A stretch of DNA of 64,000 nucleotides from Chrysemys picta bellii (Eukaryota > Chordata > Testudines > Emydidae). Of the stretch, positions 11,971 through 24,094 are shown piece after piece; positions within the stretch are counted from its first letter, which is position 1, and each line of letters begins with the position of its first letter. The notes under the pieces were generated by a model that saw only the letters and a program-made list of their open reading frames with translations, was not told the origin of the DNA and ran no database searches. The position numbers were made by a program, and so were the translations under genes. The DNA lies in the NCBI RefSeq assembly GCF_011386835.1, contig NC_088792.1, positions 64,835,287 to 64,899,286 of the forward strand, written 5' to 3'.

Positions 11971-14192
11971 GATAAGTTAATTACATTTTTAATTAATTTT
12001 CACATACATGGTCTGGACATTACCTCTGGGAAGCAATAAGAGCTGATTCCTAAGGAAGGAATCTCAAATAAAATGCAATATAAATCCCTTTAAAAGAAAC
12101 AAGAAATGGAAAGTGTACTCATAAGCTCTTTGAGGCCAGAACTATCTTGGTGTTCTGTGAATGGACAGGGCCTACCACCATGGGGTCCTGCTCCTTGACT
12201 GGGACTCAGAGGCACAACCACAATGGGATAGTTTACTGACTGCCTGGGACCTATTCATCCCTGATGTATGCCGAGTGAAATCAATGGTGTTACACCAGGG
12301 GTACATTTGATCCGCAGTGGTCTAAAGAATGCTGAAAAAATCACATGTATAAGCACCGTAAGTTAAGATGCAGAATCTTTTTCTCCTTTCTCTTATACCA
12401 GTGTAACCCTGTTGACTTTAATAGCATTATTTCTGATTAACACTGATGTGTGAGAGCACAGAATCAAGCCCCCACTATCTAAAATAGATATTCTGGAGCA
12501 TGTAAACTGGAAATGGGATGCTGCTATGGTGTATTAGTAGCCCGAATCAGTGGGTGTGGTTAGCTACCAAGACTGTCAGGGAAGATGCTCAGCAGGTTAA
12601 TAAAACCCACAAGAATGGCATTTTCACACACAACCCAGGGGGCATCTGCAAAGGCAGCAGGTGAGAAAGCAGTGTTGAAATATTATGGAATGCCTGGGCT
12701 TCGTTGGTGCTGTGGAGAAGTCACTGGTGCCAGATCTTGTGATTTTATCAGGTAAATCACAACGTGACATTTTTCTTCAGACCCTAGCACCTCGATCAAG
12801 TGATTTTGTGGGAGTCACAGCTTCCATTTTAAAAAGGAGTTTTAACCCTCATAGTTAAAGAGAAGAGCTGGCAAACATGAACTGAGAGCACCCTGAAACC
12901 TCAAAACTGAGACGAAAGATAGCTTCCATCTCCCCAGTTTATTATTTTTAAAATCCAGTTATTAAAGCCATCTCATGATTTTGGGGTCTAAGTCATGATT
13001 TTTGTGTGCATGGCGTTGGTAATGCTGCAAACTGTTGGCTAATGCTGTCATTGCCTACACTGCATGTTGTGTGTGTGTTGTTGAGGGCTGCTCATATGTC
13101 TCACATCTACTCCTGGCTTGCCATTCGGATGACGCCCTTTGTGTTATTCAGTGCATTGTGACTTTGTTCAGCCAGGAGACCTCCTATGTTTACCATTGCT
13201 CCTGGAGAATTGCTGGGCTACTGAATGCTTGCTTACCTCTGCACTGTGCTGTGTATAGCCAGTCCCTATAAGGAAGCAGCTGAAGGCTGTGTCCTTGGCA
13301 TTTGTTCCAGGCTCGTGCACATGCAAAGTCTTTGATACTTTCTGGTAAACAGTGAACTGCTGCAGTAGCCACGGCTCAGTACATAGTAACTGGGCTGGTA
13401 TTTGCATTGGATCAGTCCTCACAGTTTTCCTGATTTTTGTTGATTAATTGTGGTGGTTACTGGCTGGTTGGGTGTGTTGAATTCATGCCTTTGCTGATGA
13501 CTTCTGGGATGGGAATGTAGCCACACCTCTGCTTCGACACTCCTTCCCTTCCTCCACCCACACTAGCTCACCTTTTTTAAAAAAAAATAAAAGATGCACT
13601 TTCTGACTTACATTTTCCCTCTTTCCCCACACAGATCATTTATATTCCCTTTAGACCAGGGCTACATTATAGGGAGTCTCAGCATGCATGGGCCACCCCA
13701 GCTACACCATGACACCTGAATAAAAAGATAATACATCTTCCCACTGCCCCCACATTTGGACCCAGCCCTCATAGAGCACCGTATAAGAACCTCACTAGAA
13801 CAGACTGGAAAGGTTGCCCATAGCTTAAGTAAATGAGTGGAGTGTTCTGTTAGGAAATACTTTCAGTCCAGCCTGAACTTTGCTGCATTAATGCAGAGCT
13901 GCAGTTAGTTTTTCATTGGTGAAAAGGTGAAGTTAGGTGGACAGAGTTCTGCTATTGTCCAGTAGAGAGATTCAGAAGTGTGCTAGAATGGCATATTTCC
14001 CATTTTAACGCATAGTGGTAGACCTTAGGGGATGGGAAAAGTACAAATCTTCCCTGATGCCTCAACCCTGACTGCACAGAACAGGTCCGTTACCCCAGGC
14101 AGTTTGTTGCCAAAGGCAAGATACAGCAACAGGGAGCGAAAAGAGGCACCCATTTTATTCACACTAGCATTACAATTCCAGGCAGTTACTTA
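11971..14192. other. Intergenic DNA with decayed small repeats
   Basis: No gene seen. The segment at about 12210-12480 contains phrases of the MITE type built around a TTGAAGTCAATGG-like core but has no clean ends. Confidence 0.4.
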
Positions 14193-14266
14193 GGCCCAGC
14201 TCCTGAAAGATATTTCATTAATATCAATAGTAGTTATGAGCCTAAATACCTTTCAAGATCTGGGCC
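14193..14266. mobile_element. 74-bp MITE with TTA target duplication
   Basis: The ends GGCCCAG and CTGGGCC are inverted, the interior is roughly palindromic, and TTA flanks both sides (14190-14192, 14267-14269). This fits a tiny Harbinger-like MITE. Confidence 0.7.
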
Positions 14267-14330
14267 TTAGAGGCTGGTCCAAAACTCACTAAAGATAATG
14301 GAGAAAAAACCTCACCATTTGACATCAATG

Positions 14331-15950
14331 AATCATAGAATTGTAGGATTGAAGGGACCTCGAGAGGTCTTCTAGTCCAGTCCCCAGCACTCATGGCAGG
14401 ACCGAGTATTATCTAGACCATCCCTGACAGGTATTTGTCTAACCTGCTCTTAAAAGTCTCCAATGATGGCAATTCCACAACCTCCCAGGGTGATTTATTC
14501 CAGTGCTTAGCCACTCTGACAGTTAGGAAGTTTTTCCTAATGGCCAACCTAACTGTCCTTGCTGCAATTTACGCCCACTGTTCCTTGTCCTATCCTCACA
14601 GGTTAACAACAATTTTTCTCCCTCCTCTTTTTAACAATCTTTTATGTACTTGAAAACTGTTATGTCCCCTCTCAGTCTTCTCTTCTCCAGCTGAAACAAA
14701 CCCAATTTTTTCAATCTTCCCTCATAGGTCATGTTTTCTAGACCTTTAATCATTTTTCTTGCTCTTCTCTGGACTTTCTCCAATTTGTCCATATATTTCC
14801 TGAAATGTGGTGCCCAGAACAGGACACAATACTCCAGCTGAGGCCTAATCAGTGCCGAGTACAGCAGAAAAATTAATTCTTATGTCTTGCTTACAACACT
14901 CCTGCTAAAATGATCCCCAAACATCCCAAAATGATGTTAGTTTTTTTTGCAACAGTGTTTCACTGTTGACTCATATTTAGCTTGTGATCCACTATGACCC
15001 CCATCTCCCTTTCTGCAGTACTACCAGTCATTTCCCATTTTGTATGTGTGCAACTGATTGTTCCTTCCTAAGTGAAGTACTTTGCATTTGTCCTTATTGA
15101 ATTTCATCCTATTTATTTCAGACCATTTCTCCAGATCATTTTGCATTTTAATCCTATCCTTCAAAGCACTTGCAACCCTTCCCAGCTTGGTATCATCCAC
15201 ACACTTTACAAGGGTACTCTTTATGCCATTATCTATATCATTGATGAAGATATTGAACAGAATTTGACCCAGAACTGATCCCTGCAGACCCCACTTGATA
15301 TGCCCTTCCAACTTGACTGTGAACCACTGATAACTACTCTCTGGGAATGTTTTCCAACCAGTTATGCACCCACCTTATAGTAGCTCCATCTAGGTTGCAT
15401 TTTCCTTGTTTATTTATGAGAAGGTCATGTGAGACAGTATCAAAATCCTTACTAAAGTCAAGATATACCACAACTACCTCTTCCCTCTCTATCCACATGG
15501 CTTGTTATCCTGTTAAAGAAAGCTATTAGGTTGGTCTGACATGATTTGTTCTTGACAAATCCATGCTGACTGTTATGTATCATATTATCTTTTAGGTGTC
15601 TGCACATTGATTGCTTAATTATTTGCTCCATTATCTTTCCGGGTACAGAAGTTAAGCTGACTGGTCTGTAATTCCCTGGGTTGTCCTTATTTTCTTTTTA
15701 TAGATAGTTACTATATTTGCCCTTTTCTAGTCCTCCGGAATCTCACCTGTCTTCCATGACTTTTCAAAGATAATTGCTAATGGCTCAGATATCTCATCAG
15801 TCAGCTATTTGAGTATTCTAGGATGTATTTCATCAGGCCCTGGTGACTTGAGACATCTAACTTGTCTAAAGTAATTTAGACCTTGTTCTTTCCCTATTTT
15901 AGCCTCTGATCCTACCTCATTTTTACTAGCATGAACATTGGATTGGGCAC
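14331..15950 (-). mobile_element. CR1 LINE, 5'-truncated, 3' end at 14331
   Basis: On the minus strand the translation matches the CR1 reverse transcriptase palm: QGSVLGQILFNIFINDI followed by a VDDTK box (normally ADDTK), with the frame open at 15021-15311 and decayed around it. Further 3' the typical CR1 end follows, finishing GGTCCCTTCAATCCTA and ATTCTATGATTCA. The 5' limit is approximate. No functional protein is encoded. Confidence 0.88.
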
Positions 15951-16140
15951 CTCATGCTAATGGATCAAAACAGTTAACAGCTGAAACTTCACCAGTTCTC
16001 CTTGTGTTCCCAACCCTCAAGGAGAAACCATCTCTACAGTCAGGTACTGGAAGCTGGACCTCCCATTGGTGATAATTCAGCCGAGCCCTTCCTGGCACAA
16101 TACCATACAAAACAGGGCCATTGTGCAGGCACACCTCCGT

Positions 16141-16313
16141 CATAGAATATCAGGGTTGGAAGGGACCTCAGGAAGTTATCTAGTCCAACCCCCTGCTCAA
16201 AGCAGGCCCAATCCCCAGACAGATTTTTGTCCCAGATCCCTAAATGGCCCCCTCAAGGATTGAACTTACAACCCTGTGTTTAGCAGGCCAATGCTCAAAC
16301 CATTGAGCTATCC
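16141..16313 (-). mobile_element. tRNA-derived SINE with CR1-like tail
   Basis: The minus strand starts GGATAGCTCAATGGTTTGAG, a tRNA-like A box, and has a B box GTTCAATCC (plus 16258-16266). It ends with a tail homologous to the 3' end of the CR1 at 14331 (GGAAGGGACCTC then ATTCTATG). This matches the cryptodiran turtle tRNA-SINE design, in which the CR1 enzyme mobilises the SINE. Confidence 0.82.
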
Positions 16314-17860
16314 ATCCATGCTTTACGCTGTAGATGCCATTCATGCAGCAGTGTGGGCTGCTGCGGAATGGGCCTCTGTGTCCCTCTTGGAGGAAAGCTG
16401 TAGCAGCAGAGCCGCAAACACCTCCAATTGTATAGAAAGACATTTATCAGTGGGGAGGAGAGAAAAAGCATACATGGTACTTTGAAGGGAATACTCACCA
16501 AGGGTCAGGCAAGGGCATGGCAAACGTTTCTCTTCCCAGGCATTCCCCTTTTTATGGCTGCTCTGGCCCTGCAAAGATCTGCCCCTTCAGCCAGATCCTG
16601 TGTTTAAGTCCACCTCTTTCAGGGATATGTAAAGAGTCCAAAAATGGGATAGCCTTCTGGGTTAGGCAAGGGACCCTAGGCTTCCCCTTGGGTCACGGTC
16701 TCATGAGCTGCACTCTTCTAGTTGAAGGAAGGCCCTGAAGCTAGATTCCCCACCCCAGCAATAGGCTTCTATAGTCAACTCTTCCTTAGGATTTGGTATG
16801 GAACCCAGGCCCAGCCTCTCCACTGGGTTCCAATCCAGGGCCCAATGGTAAGCAGATGAGTCCCACACCCTAGAGTGCAATGCACTGCCTCTCTGGATCA
16901 CTTCCTACCAGCCTTCTCTCTTTCCAGTGGGTAAAGATCTTACAGAACTGAACACAAAGATAAACCTTCAGAGAGCCACAGGACCCTTCTTTGTTGGCTT
17001 GGCAAACTCACTACCACCAGGCTTCATGCAGCAAGACCTCCTGTGGGACTCCTTCCCAGGAGCTCAGAGTGCAAGTCAGCCCACCCCCACTCTCTACCAT
17101 TACTGAACTACGCTGTCTACTCCCCTTTTAAGCTCCACCTCCAGTCTGTGCAAGCTTTGCATATGTAACAGGGCGGAGTCACCTGACCTGGAGCCGCTCT
17201 TTAACCCCTTCCTTTCCATAACAGGCACATTGTGCCAGAATTTGACACAAGTGACTGACAAAGCTAACACAGGAGCAAAGCAAGCAAAACAAGCCTCCCA
17301 CACCCTGCCACTGGTCCAGTTTGTGAGCAAGCAAAGATAAAGGTCACTGCTTACAGGTTGAAAGAGACTCATTCACCTGCAGCCCAGAGAGAGTCAGGTC
17401 AATGTGGTGATCCCAATCCAGCCAATCACTGACTTGGCAAATGGTTGCTTGGAATGTGTCCAGCAACACGTCCCTACAGGCATAACAGTATGTACAATGG
17501 ACTTGCCATTCTGCAGTCCCCAGGACAAGGGGTGGAAAGCTTTTGAAACTATTAGCTTTTGAAGCCTGATGATTGCTTGGTTAATCTCAAATGATACCAT
17601 TTGAAACCACATGAGCATAAAAAAACCTACCAGCAGGAAAGTCTTTAATTATGGGAAATGTAATTTCCCCCTGGCATTAAACCCCCTCAATCCCAGTGTG
17701 CAGCTATACTAAATCCAAGGGCAAACATTTGCAATGCATTGCTTTGTACATATTTAAAGAATGCAGAAAAGAACAAGTGCATTTTTAAAATCTTAAAAAT
17801 CGTGAAGTTCAAAACACCTCCATTTACACTCAAAGAGGAAAAATAAACAGAAGGAAAGCC
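16314..17860. other. Intergenic DNA
   Basis: GC-moderate and without clear coding. The segment at about 16340-17400 has LTR-like composition, but I could not find paired TG/CA ends or a target duplication. Confidence 0.35.
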
Positions 17861-17869
17861 AAATGATTT

Positions 17870-18830
17870 CTTTGCACTGATCTTCACCCCAGTCAATAGT
17901 AGGGGAGAGGGAGGCAATATCTACACAGAGGTTACTTTTTTTACAGGTAATGAAGGTGACACACTGTCAAAGGTATGTGTTTAAAAAGGTAATGCAAATG
18001 TTAGCGAGATTAAATTCCATTACATCACTGGGAGCAGGTTATATGAGAGAGTTCTCCGAGAACTAAAGAACGAAGTAACTAAACTTCTCACTGCAGTCCT
18101 GATCCAGAACCAAGTTAAAACAGTGGAAAAGGGTTTTGGATCAGGCCCTATACTATGTAATTTAGAAGGACTAAGAGGAAGGTGAAAAATATAGTGCTCA
18201 TTTTTAAAAGAGGAGCCAAGGTTAATTGTTGGAATCATCCATATAGACTTGTGAGCCTGACCTCAGCACTGGGAGAAATAATGCATTTCTAAGGCAGGTA
18301 GATGAGTATATTAGGATAAAGACAAAACCATAACATTTATGATGTCAAATCAAGTCTAAGGTGTTAAAATTATTTTTAAAATAAATTAAAATAATGGATA
18401 AAGGAGAAAGGTGGATATAATTTATTTAGACCTTCAAGCGTTTTATAAAGTCCCTCTCAAGAGACTATATAGGAAACTTGATAACCAGGGGTAAGAGGTA
18501 CAGTCCTGTCATGAATTAAAAACTAGTTAGGAGACAGAGAGAAGGAATAGATTACTAGTTCTCAGTGTAGAAAGAGGTTATTAACAAAGTGCCCCAATGA
18601 TCAGTGCTGGAACCAATGTTCAGTATATTATTTCTGGTCTGCAAGTGATGATAAAGAGTGAGGTAATAAAATTTGCTCAAGATACAGAATTATTTTGGTT
18701 TGTCAAATCTAGGGAGGATGATTAAGAGCACCAGAAGGATCTAAGGAAACTATTGTAAGTAGTTAGAAGACATAACTGTAAATGAAAGTGCAGAGAAAGT
18801 TCAAGAAGATGCTCATTGGAAGGAACTTCC
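17870..18830 (+). mobile_element. CR1/L3-type LINE reverse-transcriptase remnant
   Basis: The plus-strand translation, interrupted by many stops, shows order-correct phrases: YRLVSLTSALGEIM, then GVRGTVLS-IKN-LGDRE, then NKICSRY in place of the FADDT region. This is the order of a CR1-type reverse transcriptase. It is old and non-functional; the ends are approximate. Confidence 0.7.
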
Positions 18831-20039
18831 TTGAACTACAGCACACTGACACACAATGAGCTCTGAATTAGCTGCACCTCTCAAGAAAGAGCTGTGATAT
18901 CATTTTCAATGAGCTGTCAACATCTGCTCAGCAGATGTCAAAGAAAGAGTGAGTGAAATGTGAAAATGTATAAAGGGAATCATTAGTAAAAACCCCAAAT
19001 AGCACAATGCCATTCAGTGCTCCCCTCCATTCTCTTCCTAGGAGAGGAACAAAGAACTGCTACAGAAAGAGTTTGAAACTAAAAGGCAATTCAGGAAAAC
19101 ATCCCTATTCATGAAAACATTCAAGCACAGGGTTAAGTGCTTTCCTGAATCGGGGCCTATGAGTGCAGTTTCTCCCACCCCTTTCATTCCATCAACCCCT
19201 GCAGTCACTGATTCCCTCCCCACCCCCATTCATTCCATAATCACATTCGCTGCCTCCCCTCCACCAGCCCTCTCCCTCTCACCCACTCCTCTCAGACACT
19301 CTCTCCCTCACTTCTAAGAGAGACTTCACTTTGAAAGACACCTTGATTTAACAGGCATGTGAAAAATCCTAAACTTTTAAAAGCAGTTAAACTTCTACAC
19401 AGAACAGATCTACAAACCAGACATTACAGATGTATTGTCAATGGACTATATTCAATAATCAGGAAGGTCATCTGAAGAGTTGCCAAGTTATACACTTATA
19501 AAATGCATACTCTGTGTTCATTCTAGTTATGATTTACATATGAAATATGCCCTGTATGCCTTAGATCCTGCTCAATTTTTCCTTTGCCATTGCAAAACTG
19601 CCAATTTAGCTTAAGTGCAGAATTGGCCAAGCACAAAACATGTGTGTGTGTGTGTGTTTATATGTGTGTATGTATATATGTATGTATGTACACACGTGTT
19701 TCCAGAAGCAAGGAAGAAAGAGGCATGAACAATCAGAAAAAAACATAACAAAACAAAACAAAAACAAACAAAAAAGGTGAAATATTCTGTGCGGTCTCCC
19801 CCCGTGCAGTTCAGGGAGAGGGCGCAGGTAAAGGTGGCTTTAAACAGCTTTCTGCAGACAGGAGATGGAATCATACAGGGACAAATACGTCCGCCAACAA
19901 GTAGTAAGGAAATCTTTAAGCAGTGGATAATGCTGTAACATTATACAGCCACAAAACGGTCTCTTCCTCTTCTATGATACGTGTACAGTCCCCATTACCA
20001 TAGTATCTGAGCACCTCACTGTCTTTTATATATTTATCC
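18831..20039. other. Intergenic DNA with TG/TATG microsatellite
   Basis: A (TG)n-(TATG)n tract lies at 19641-19696 and a short CAAAA-type tract at about 19740-19775. No gene seen. Confidence 0.5.
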
Positions 20040-20315
20040 TCATAACCCTGCTGCGAGGTCAGGAAGTGCTATTGTCCCATTTTACAGGTGGAGAACTGAG
20101 CCACAGAGAGACTAAACCCCAGATCCTCAACGATATTTAGATGGCCAACTCCCATTGAAATCAATGAGAGTTAGGTGCCTCTCTCACTGAGGATTTGGGC
20201 CTCAGTGACTTGCCCAAGGGCACACAGGAAGTCTGTGGCAGAGCAAGAAATTGAACCCAGGTCTCCGTAGTCCCTGGCTAGTGCCCTAATCGCTTCCACT
20301 CCATTGCTGCACATT
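20040..20315 (+). mobile_element. MIR-like CORE-SINE copy split by a MITE
   Basis: The halves CCATTTTACAGGTGGAGAAC and GACTTGCCCAAGGGCACACA, then GAACCCAGGTCTCC, are the order and wording of MIR. They are separated by a small palindromic insert at about 20116-20201. MIR-type SINEs predate amniotes, so the insert is younger. Confidence 0.72.
20116..20201. mobile_element. Small palindromic MITE inside the MIR-like SINE
   Basis: The ends CCCAGATCCTCAA and TGAGGATTTGGG are inverted, with a centre around CCATTGAAATCAATG. It resembles the 74-bp element at 14193. The flanks TAA and TCA are compatible with a mutated 3-bp duplication. Confidence 0.65.
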
Positions 20316-21984
20316 AATCTTGTCCACTGAGGAAGAGTAAACCAATGAAGGAAAACCAGCATCCTCTCTCTGCTAAAATATTCCCCTTGAAAATGTGTTG
20401 GAAGAACTGAGTAGCCTGCAGAGGATTTTATCCAGAAAACAAAGATCTGATCCCTGTCTGAACAGCAATGATTTCCTCCAGACTTCCAACCTAAAAGATC
20501 AAAGTCATTCACGTGAGATAGCCTTGCTAACCCAGCGCGAGTAAAAATAGCAACAAACTCTAAGGGAAGAAACCACAGAAGGCAAGAGAAGAGTAAAAAA
20601 CAATGCCCCTCTGAATGCTATGGGCTGTTGTATTGTAGGGTCTCTTTTCAACCTGAGTACATGACAATGGTTTCCAGGCATTGAGAAGATTCTATTTTAA
20701 AGGGTGCAAATTCCTGCTATGCAACCCACTGTTATCCTGCTGAAATAAGTGTTTAAATCAGAACCCAGCAGGACAGAGGAAAGAAAAGGCAAAAGGAGAG
20801 TGTAAATGCAGCAGCAGAGCAGACTGCAGGTGAAATGCTGCCACCCTAGCAACCAGATCAATCAACTCCTGTCTTCCTTTAGCCAATGTCAAACACAGTG
20901 AAGTGGGTTTTAACCAGTAATAAACATTACAAAAAGAGTAATGTGCTTTTGGGTCTGTCCCAGCAGCTCCCCCCTCCACCCCCGAGGACGGCCTACATAC
21001 ACTCAACTGTGCCCCAACGTGGAAGTTGTCAAATTATTACCAGCTAAAGGTTTTCCTCTGAAAGAGCCAGCAACAGTTCTGCAATCAGATCTTCATTTTT
21101 TCCATGGCTCCTCCCAGTTTTCAGTCATAAGCTGATCGCAGCCAAAGAACACCCCCAGCAATTGCCATGGGGAGTAGATGGCGAGCCACCACCCTGCCAA
21201 GAACTTGCTAAAAGGTGTCATTTAGCGCCCAGTTTGGGCAGACAAAATAGGTTACTTCTGGGCCTCTTTGCAAAGAGCCTGCACACCACTCTGCGGAAAT
21301 TTTAAAAGGTGACATCATTACCCACAAGCAGATGTGCCTATTATCTATTGAGCTACCTGGCACAGAAAATTCACCCGAGAGGCTCGTCAACAAATGCATT
21401 AGAGACAGTGCATCTCTTAACAGGGAGACACTGGCCGAGACCTTTATTAATCTTTAAAACAACTACCTACATTGTGACTGTAACACAAGAGGTAAAAACT
21501 GGTACCGTTCCAAAAGCTTGTAGAGTTCTAAGCAAATATTTCCGATCAACCCCATGAAGCGCTTTTTCCAGATGTACTGAAATGAGTTTAATAGTAAGAA
21601 GTCTGCAAAATCGTTAAGTCATGTCGGATTAAAAACACAATTTCTCAAAAAAATTGGATTTACAATGCAATAAGATGGATCACACTGTGCTGCTGAGTCC
21701 ATGTAATTTTTTTGCTTTAACAATTTGCCAGAGTTTAACAATATCTTGTAATTGGGGCAGAGTTAGGTCTCCAGTTCCTTAAATTACAGATCTCCTTTCT
21801 CTGGCAGCAGTGGAGAGGCAGCTCATTCTCCTGAATATGTTCCAGGAATACGTAATAAAAGTCATTACCAATTATGTCCAGAGCTGTTTAGAGAACATAC
21901 TGGACCAACCTTCGCTGTCAGAAGCTCTCTCATTACATAGATGAATAAAAACAATTGATAATTCAGATGGGAATTACAAACCAA
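20316..21984. other. Intergenic DNA
   Basis: No gene, repeat or hairpin I can support. Confidence 0.4.
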
Positions 21985-22590
21985 GGCAGGATAATTCTGG
22001 GTGCAGCTCCTCCATTGCCAGCGCTTCACAGTCCTGAATCAGCATGGGCAGCTTTCGTAAATTCTGCAGCACCAACTCTCTCTGGAGCACTGGGCAGCTT
22101 TCCATGCTTCATGTTCCAGACTTTCCAAACCAGTCAAGAACCCGGCTGCAGCACATCTTTCAATTTGGTAAAATGGGCCCTACGTGGAGCCTTTGGTATC
22201 TCTCCAACAACAGACTTCCCCAAAGTGGTTTCTTCTAAGGTCTGGTATAGCCTCATACTATTCTCCCTGTTTAGGGTCTTGTCAAGTTCCAGGGTACCCC
22301 ATTCCAGACCTTGCATGGCATGAGTCAAGTAGATTTGTGAACAGTACATCCAGTTTACCACAAACAGTTGCATTTGCAGTTTCCCTATAGCCCACCACTG
22401 TCTCAGAGACCTGTAGAAGTGTTTCTGCTGTTGTCAGTTCTTCCCCAAAGTGTGAACACTTCTGTGAAGTTGAAGTCCTTAAACATCATAACACTGACCT
22501 GCCAAGAGGGAGAAAGACCACTGGCCTCTTATTTTCGGAAATACAGAGCTGATCCAGTCTAGCCCCTGATATCTGACTGGAATTAACTTT
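21985..22590 (-). pseudogene. Possible decayed processed pseudogene, parent unknown
   Basis: The minus strand shows protein-like wording that moves between frames, for example ETVVGYRETANATVCGKLDV in one frame near 22.3-22.4 kb and a 79-codon open stretch at 22134-22373 in another. This could be a retrocopy with indels, a very old coding transposon, or chance. I do not recognise the parent and see no poly(A) tail or target duplication. Confidence 0.22.
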
Positions 22591-23880
22591 GAACCATGAG
22601 TACTGCCAGGTGAGAGAACCATCACACATCAATCAAATAGGAAACAATTCTGTGCTGGACTACCAGTGTAGTGCTTCAGCGTTTCTGCCTTATAACTGCA
22701 CTGATGCTCATGGTTTAGTCTCCTGGAGAAAGTATTCTCAAGGTCACCACTAGATAAGACCTGTGCAAATTTGCAAAAAACCTACACAATACACACCATC
22801 CTAACCCAGAGTAGAAGATACACTGCTACATACACTACGGGTCTCTATTTCTACCTGTAGGAGGCAGCTCTGTACAGCCTGCTGTAAGAAAAGGAACTGT
22901 GCCCCTATACCAAGATGAATAGAACCACCACCCCAGCGCTCCCCTTAGAGTCATGGATCAATAATACTTTCTCTTCCCATTCTCTTAGCCTATTACTCTG
23001 GTTTTCAGGATGCAAAGTTGTTTTCTTGCAAGAAAACACTGGCTTTTATTGTGTTAAAAATTCAAACAGCTTTGCCCTTGTGTGTCTGTCCCTCCTGCCA
23101 CTGCTGTTAAAGAAGCCAATATAATAGAACGGAAATCAGGATTTGGCAGAGGGGACAAGAAAGGAGAAGTAAAAGAGACCAAGTCATTAACAGGTGCATT
23201 AATACACTGTTTAGCATGCAATCCAACTTCTTTAAAAGAGAAGTATTTTGGGCATTCAGGACTGTCAAATGAAACATCTTTTAAAATAAAAGAAACACCA
23301 CTATAAATTTGGGAAATAAAGCCTCAATCTCAACACTATTTCTTCTTACCAAAGGCTGCAGACATGGTCTCAAGGGCCTCAAATATCATAGCTTTATTAA
23401 TGTTAACGGTACTGATCAATTCTACTCACTAGGGTCCATCTCTGCTTGATCTATCAAGTACAAGTAATTGGTGTATACTAGGAAGCCCCTCCAGAAGAAT
23501 TGATCCCAGAGTTAGTCCCACTAGATAATCTTGCTAAGTCGTTTGTCTTAATATTAAGAGAAACATTAGACATTATAGGAGCGAGTGAATCACCTCCAGT
23601 CACCCTAGCTAAGACCAAATTTGCGAGAGCTCTCAGTCTTCATGTTTCACAATGAATCCTTATAGCATTAGCACCACTACATCCACAATTCATTGGAGCT
23701 CTGCACAGTGAGGTCTGTCCATACAGAACATCCGACAGGGTTGGGGTCTAAGCCTGAAATTCATATGCCAACACTGTAAGAAATGAACCTTTGCTCCAAC
23801 ACTGGTAGTCAGATGTACTCCAAAAATGCAGAGGCACAGAACAAAAAGATGGGACTCCACTGCTGGCAGAGATATAAGTC
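22591..23880. other. Intergenic DNA
   Basis: AT-rich; no gene or element I can support. Confidence 0.4.
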
Positions 23881-23881
23881 G

Positions 23882-24094
23882 GGGCTGGTCTACACTACCG
23901 CTTAAGTCGATGTAACTTACGTTGCTCAGGGGTGTGTGAAAAAGATATCCTCCTGAGTGACGCAAGTTACAGCGACCTAAGCGCTGTCCACACAGGCGCT
24001 ATGTTGGCAACAGACACTCTCCCATCGGCATAGCACATCTTTACCAGACACGCTACAGCGGTGCTGATGTAGCGCCATAGTGTAGACTTGCCCT
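23882..24094. mobile_element. Harbinger-like MITE, GTCTACACT-ended
   Basis: Starts GGGCTGGTCTACACTA and ends TAGTGTAGACTTGCCCT, with internal hairpin segments around CTCAGGGGTG and CTCCTGAGTG. It is a moderately decayed member of the window's largest MITE family; the flanking triplets no longer match. Confidence 0.75.

Noticed and set aside
16240..16313. Possible genuine tRNA gene
   Set aside because: The tRNA-like region runs directly into a CR1-like tail and lacks a proper acceptor stem pairing, so it is a SINE.
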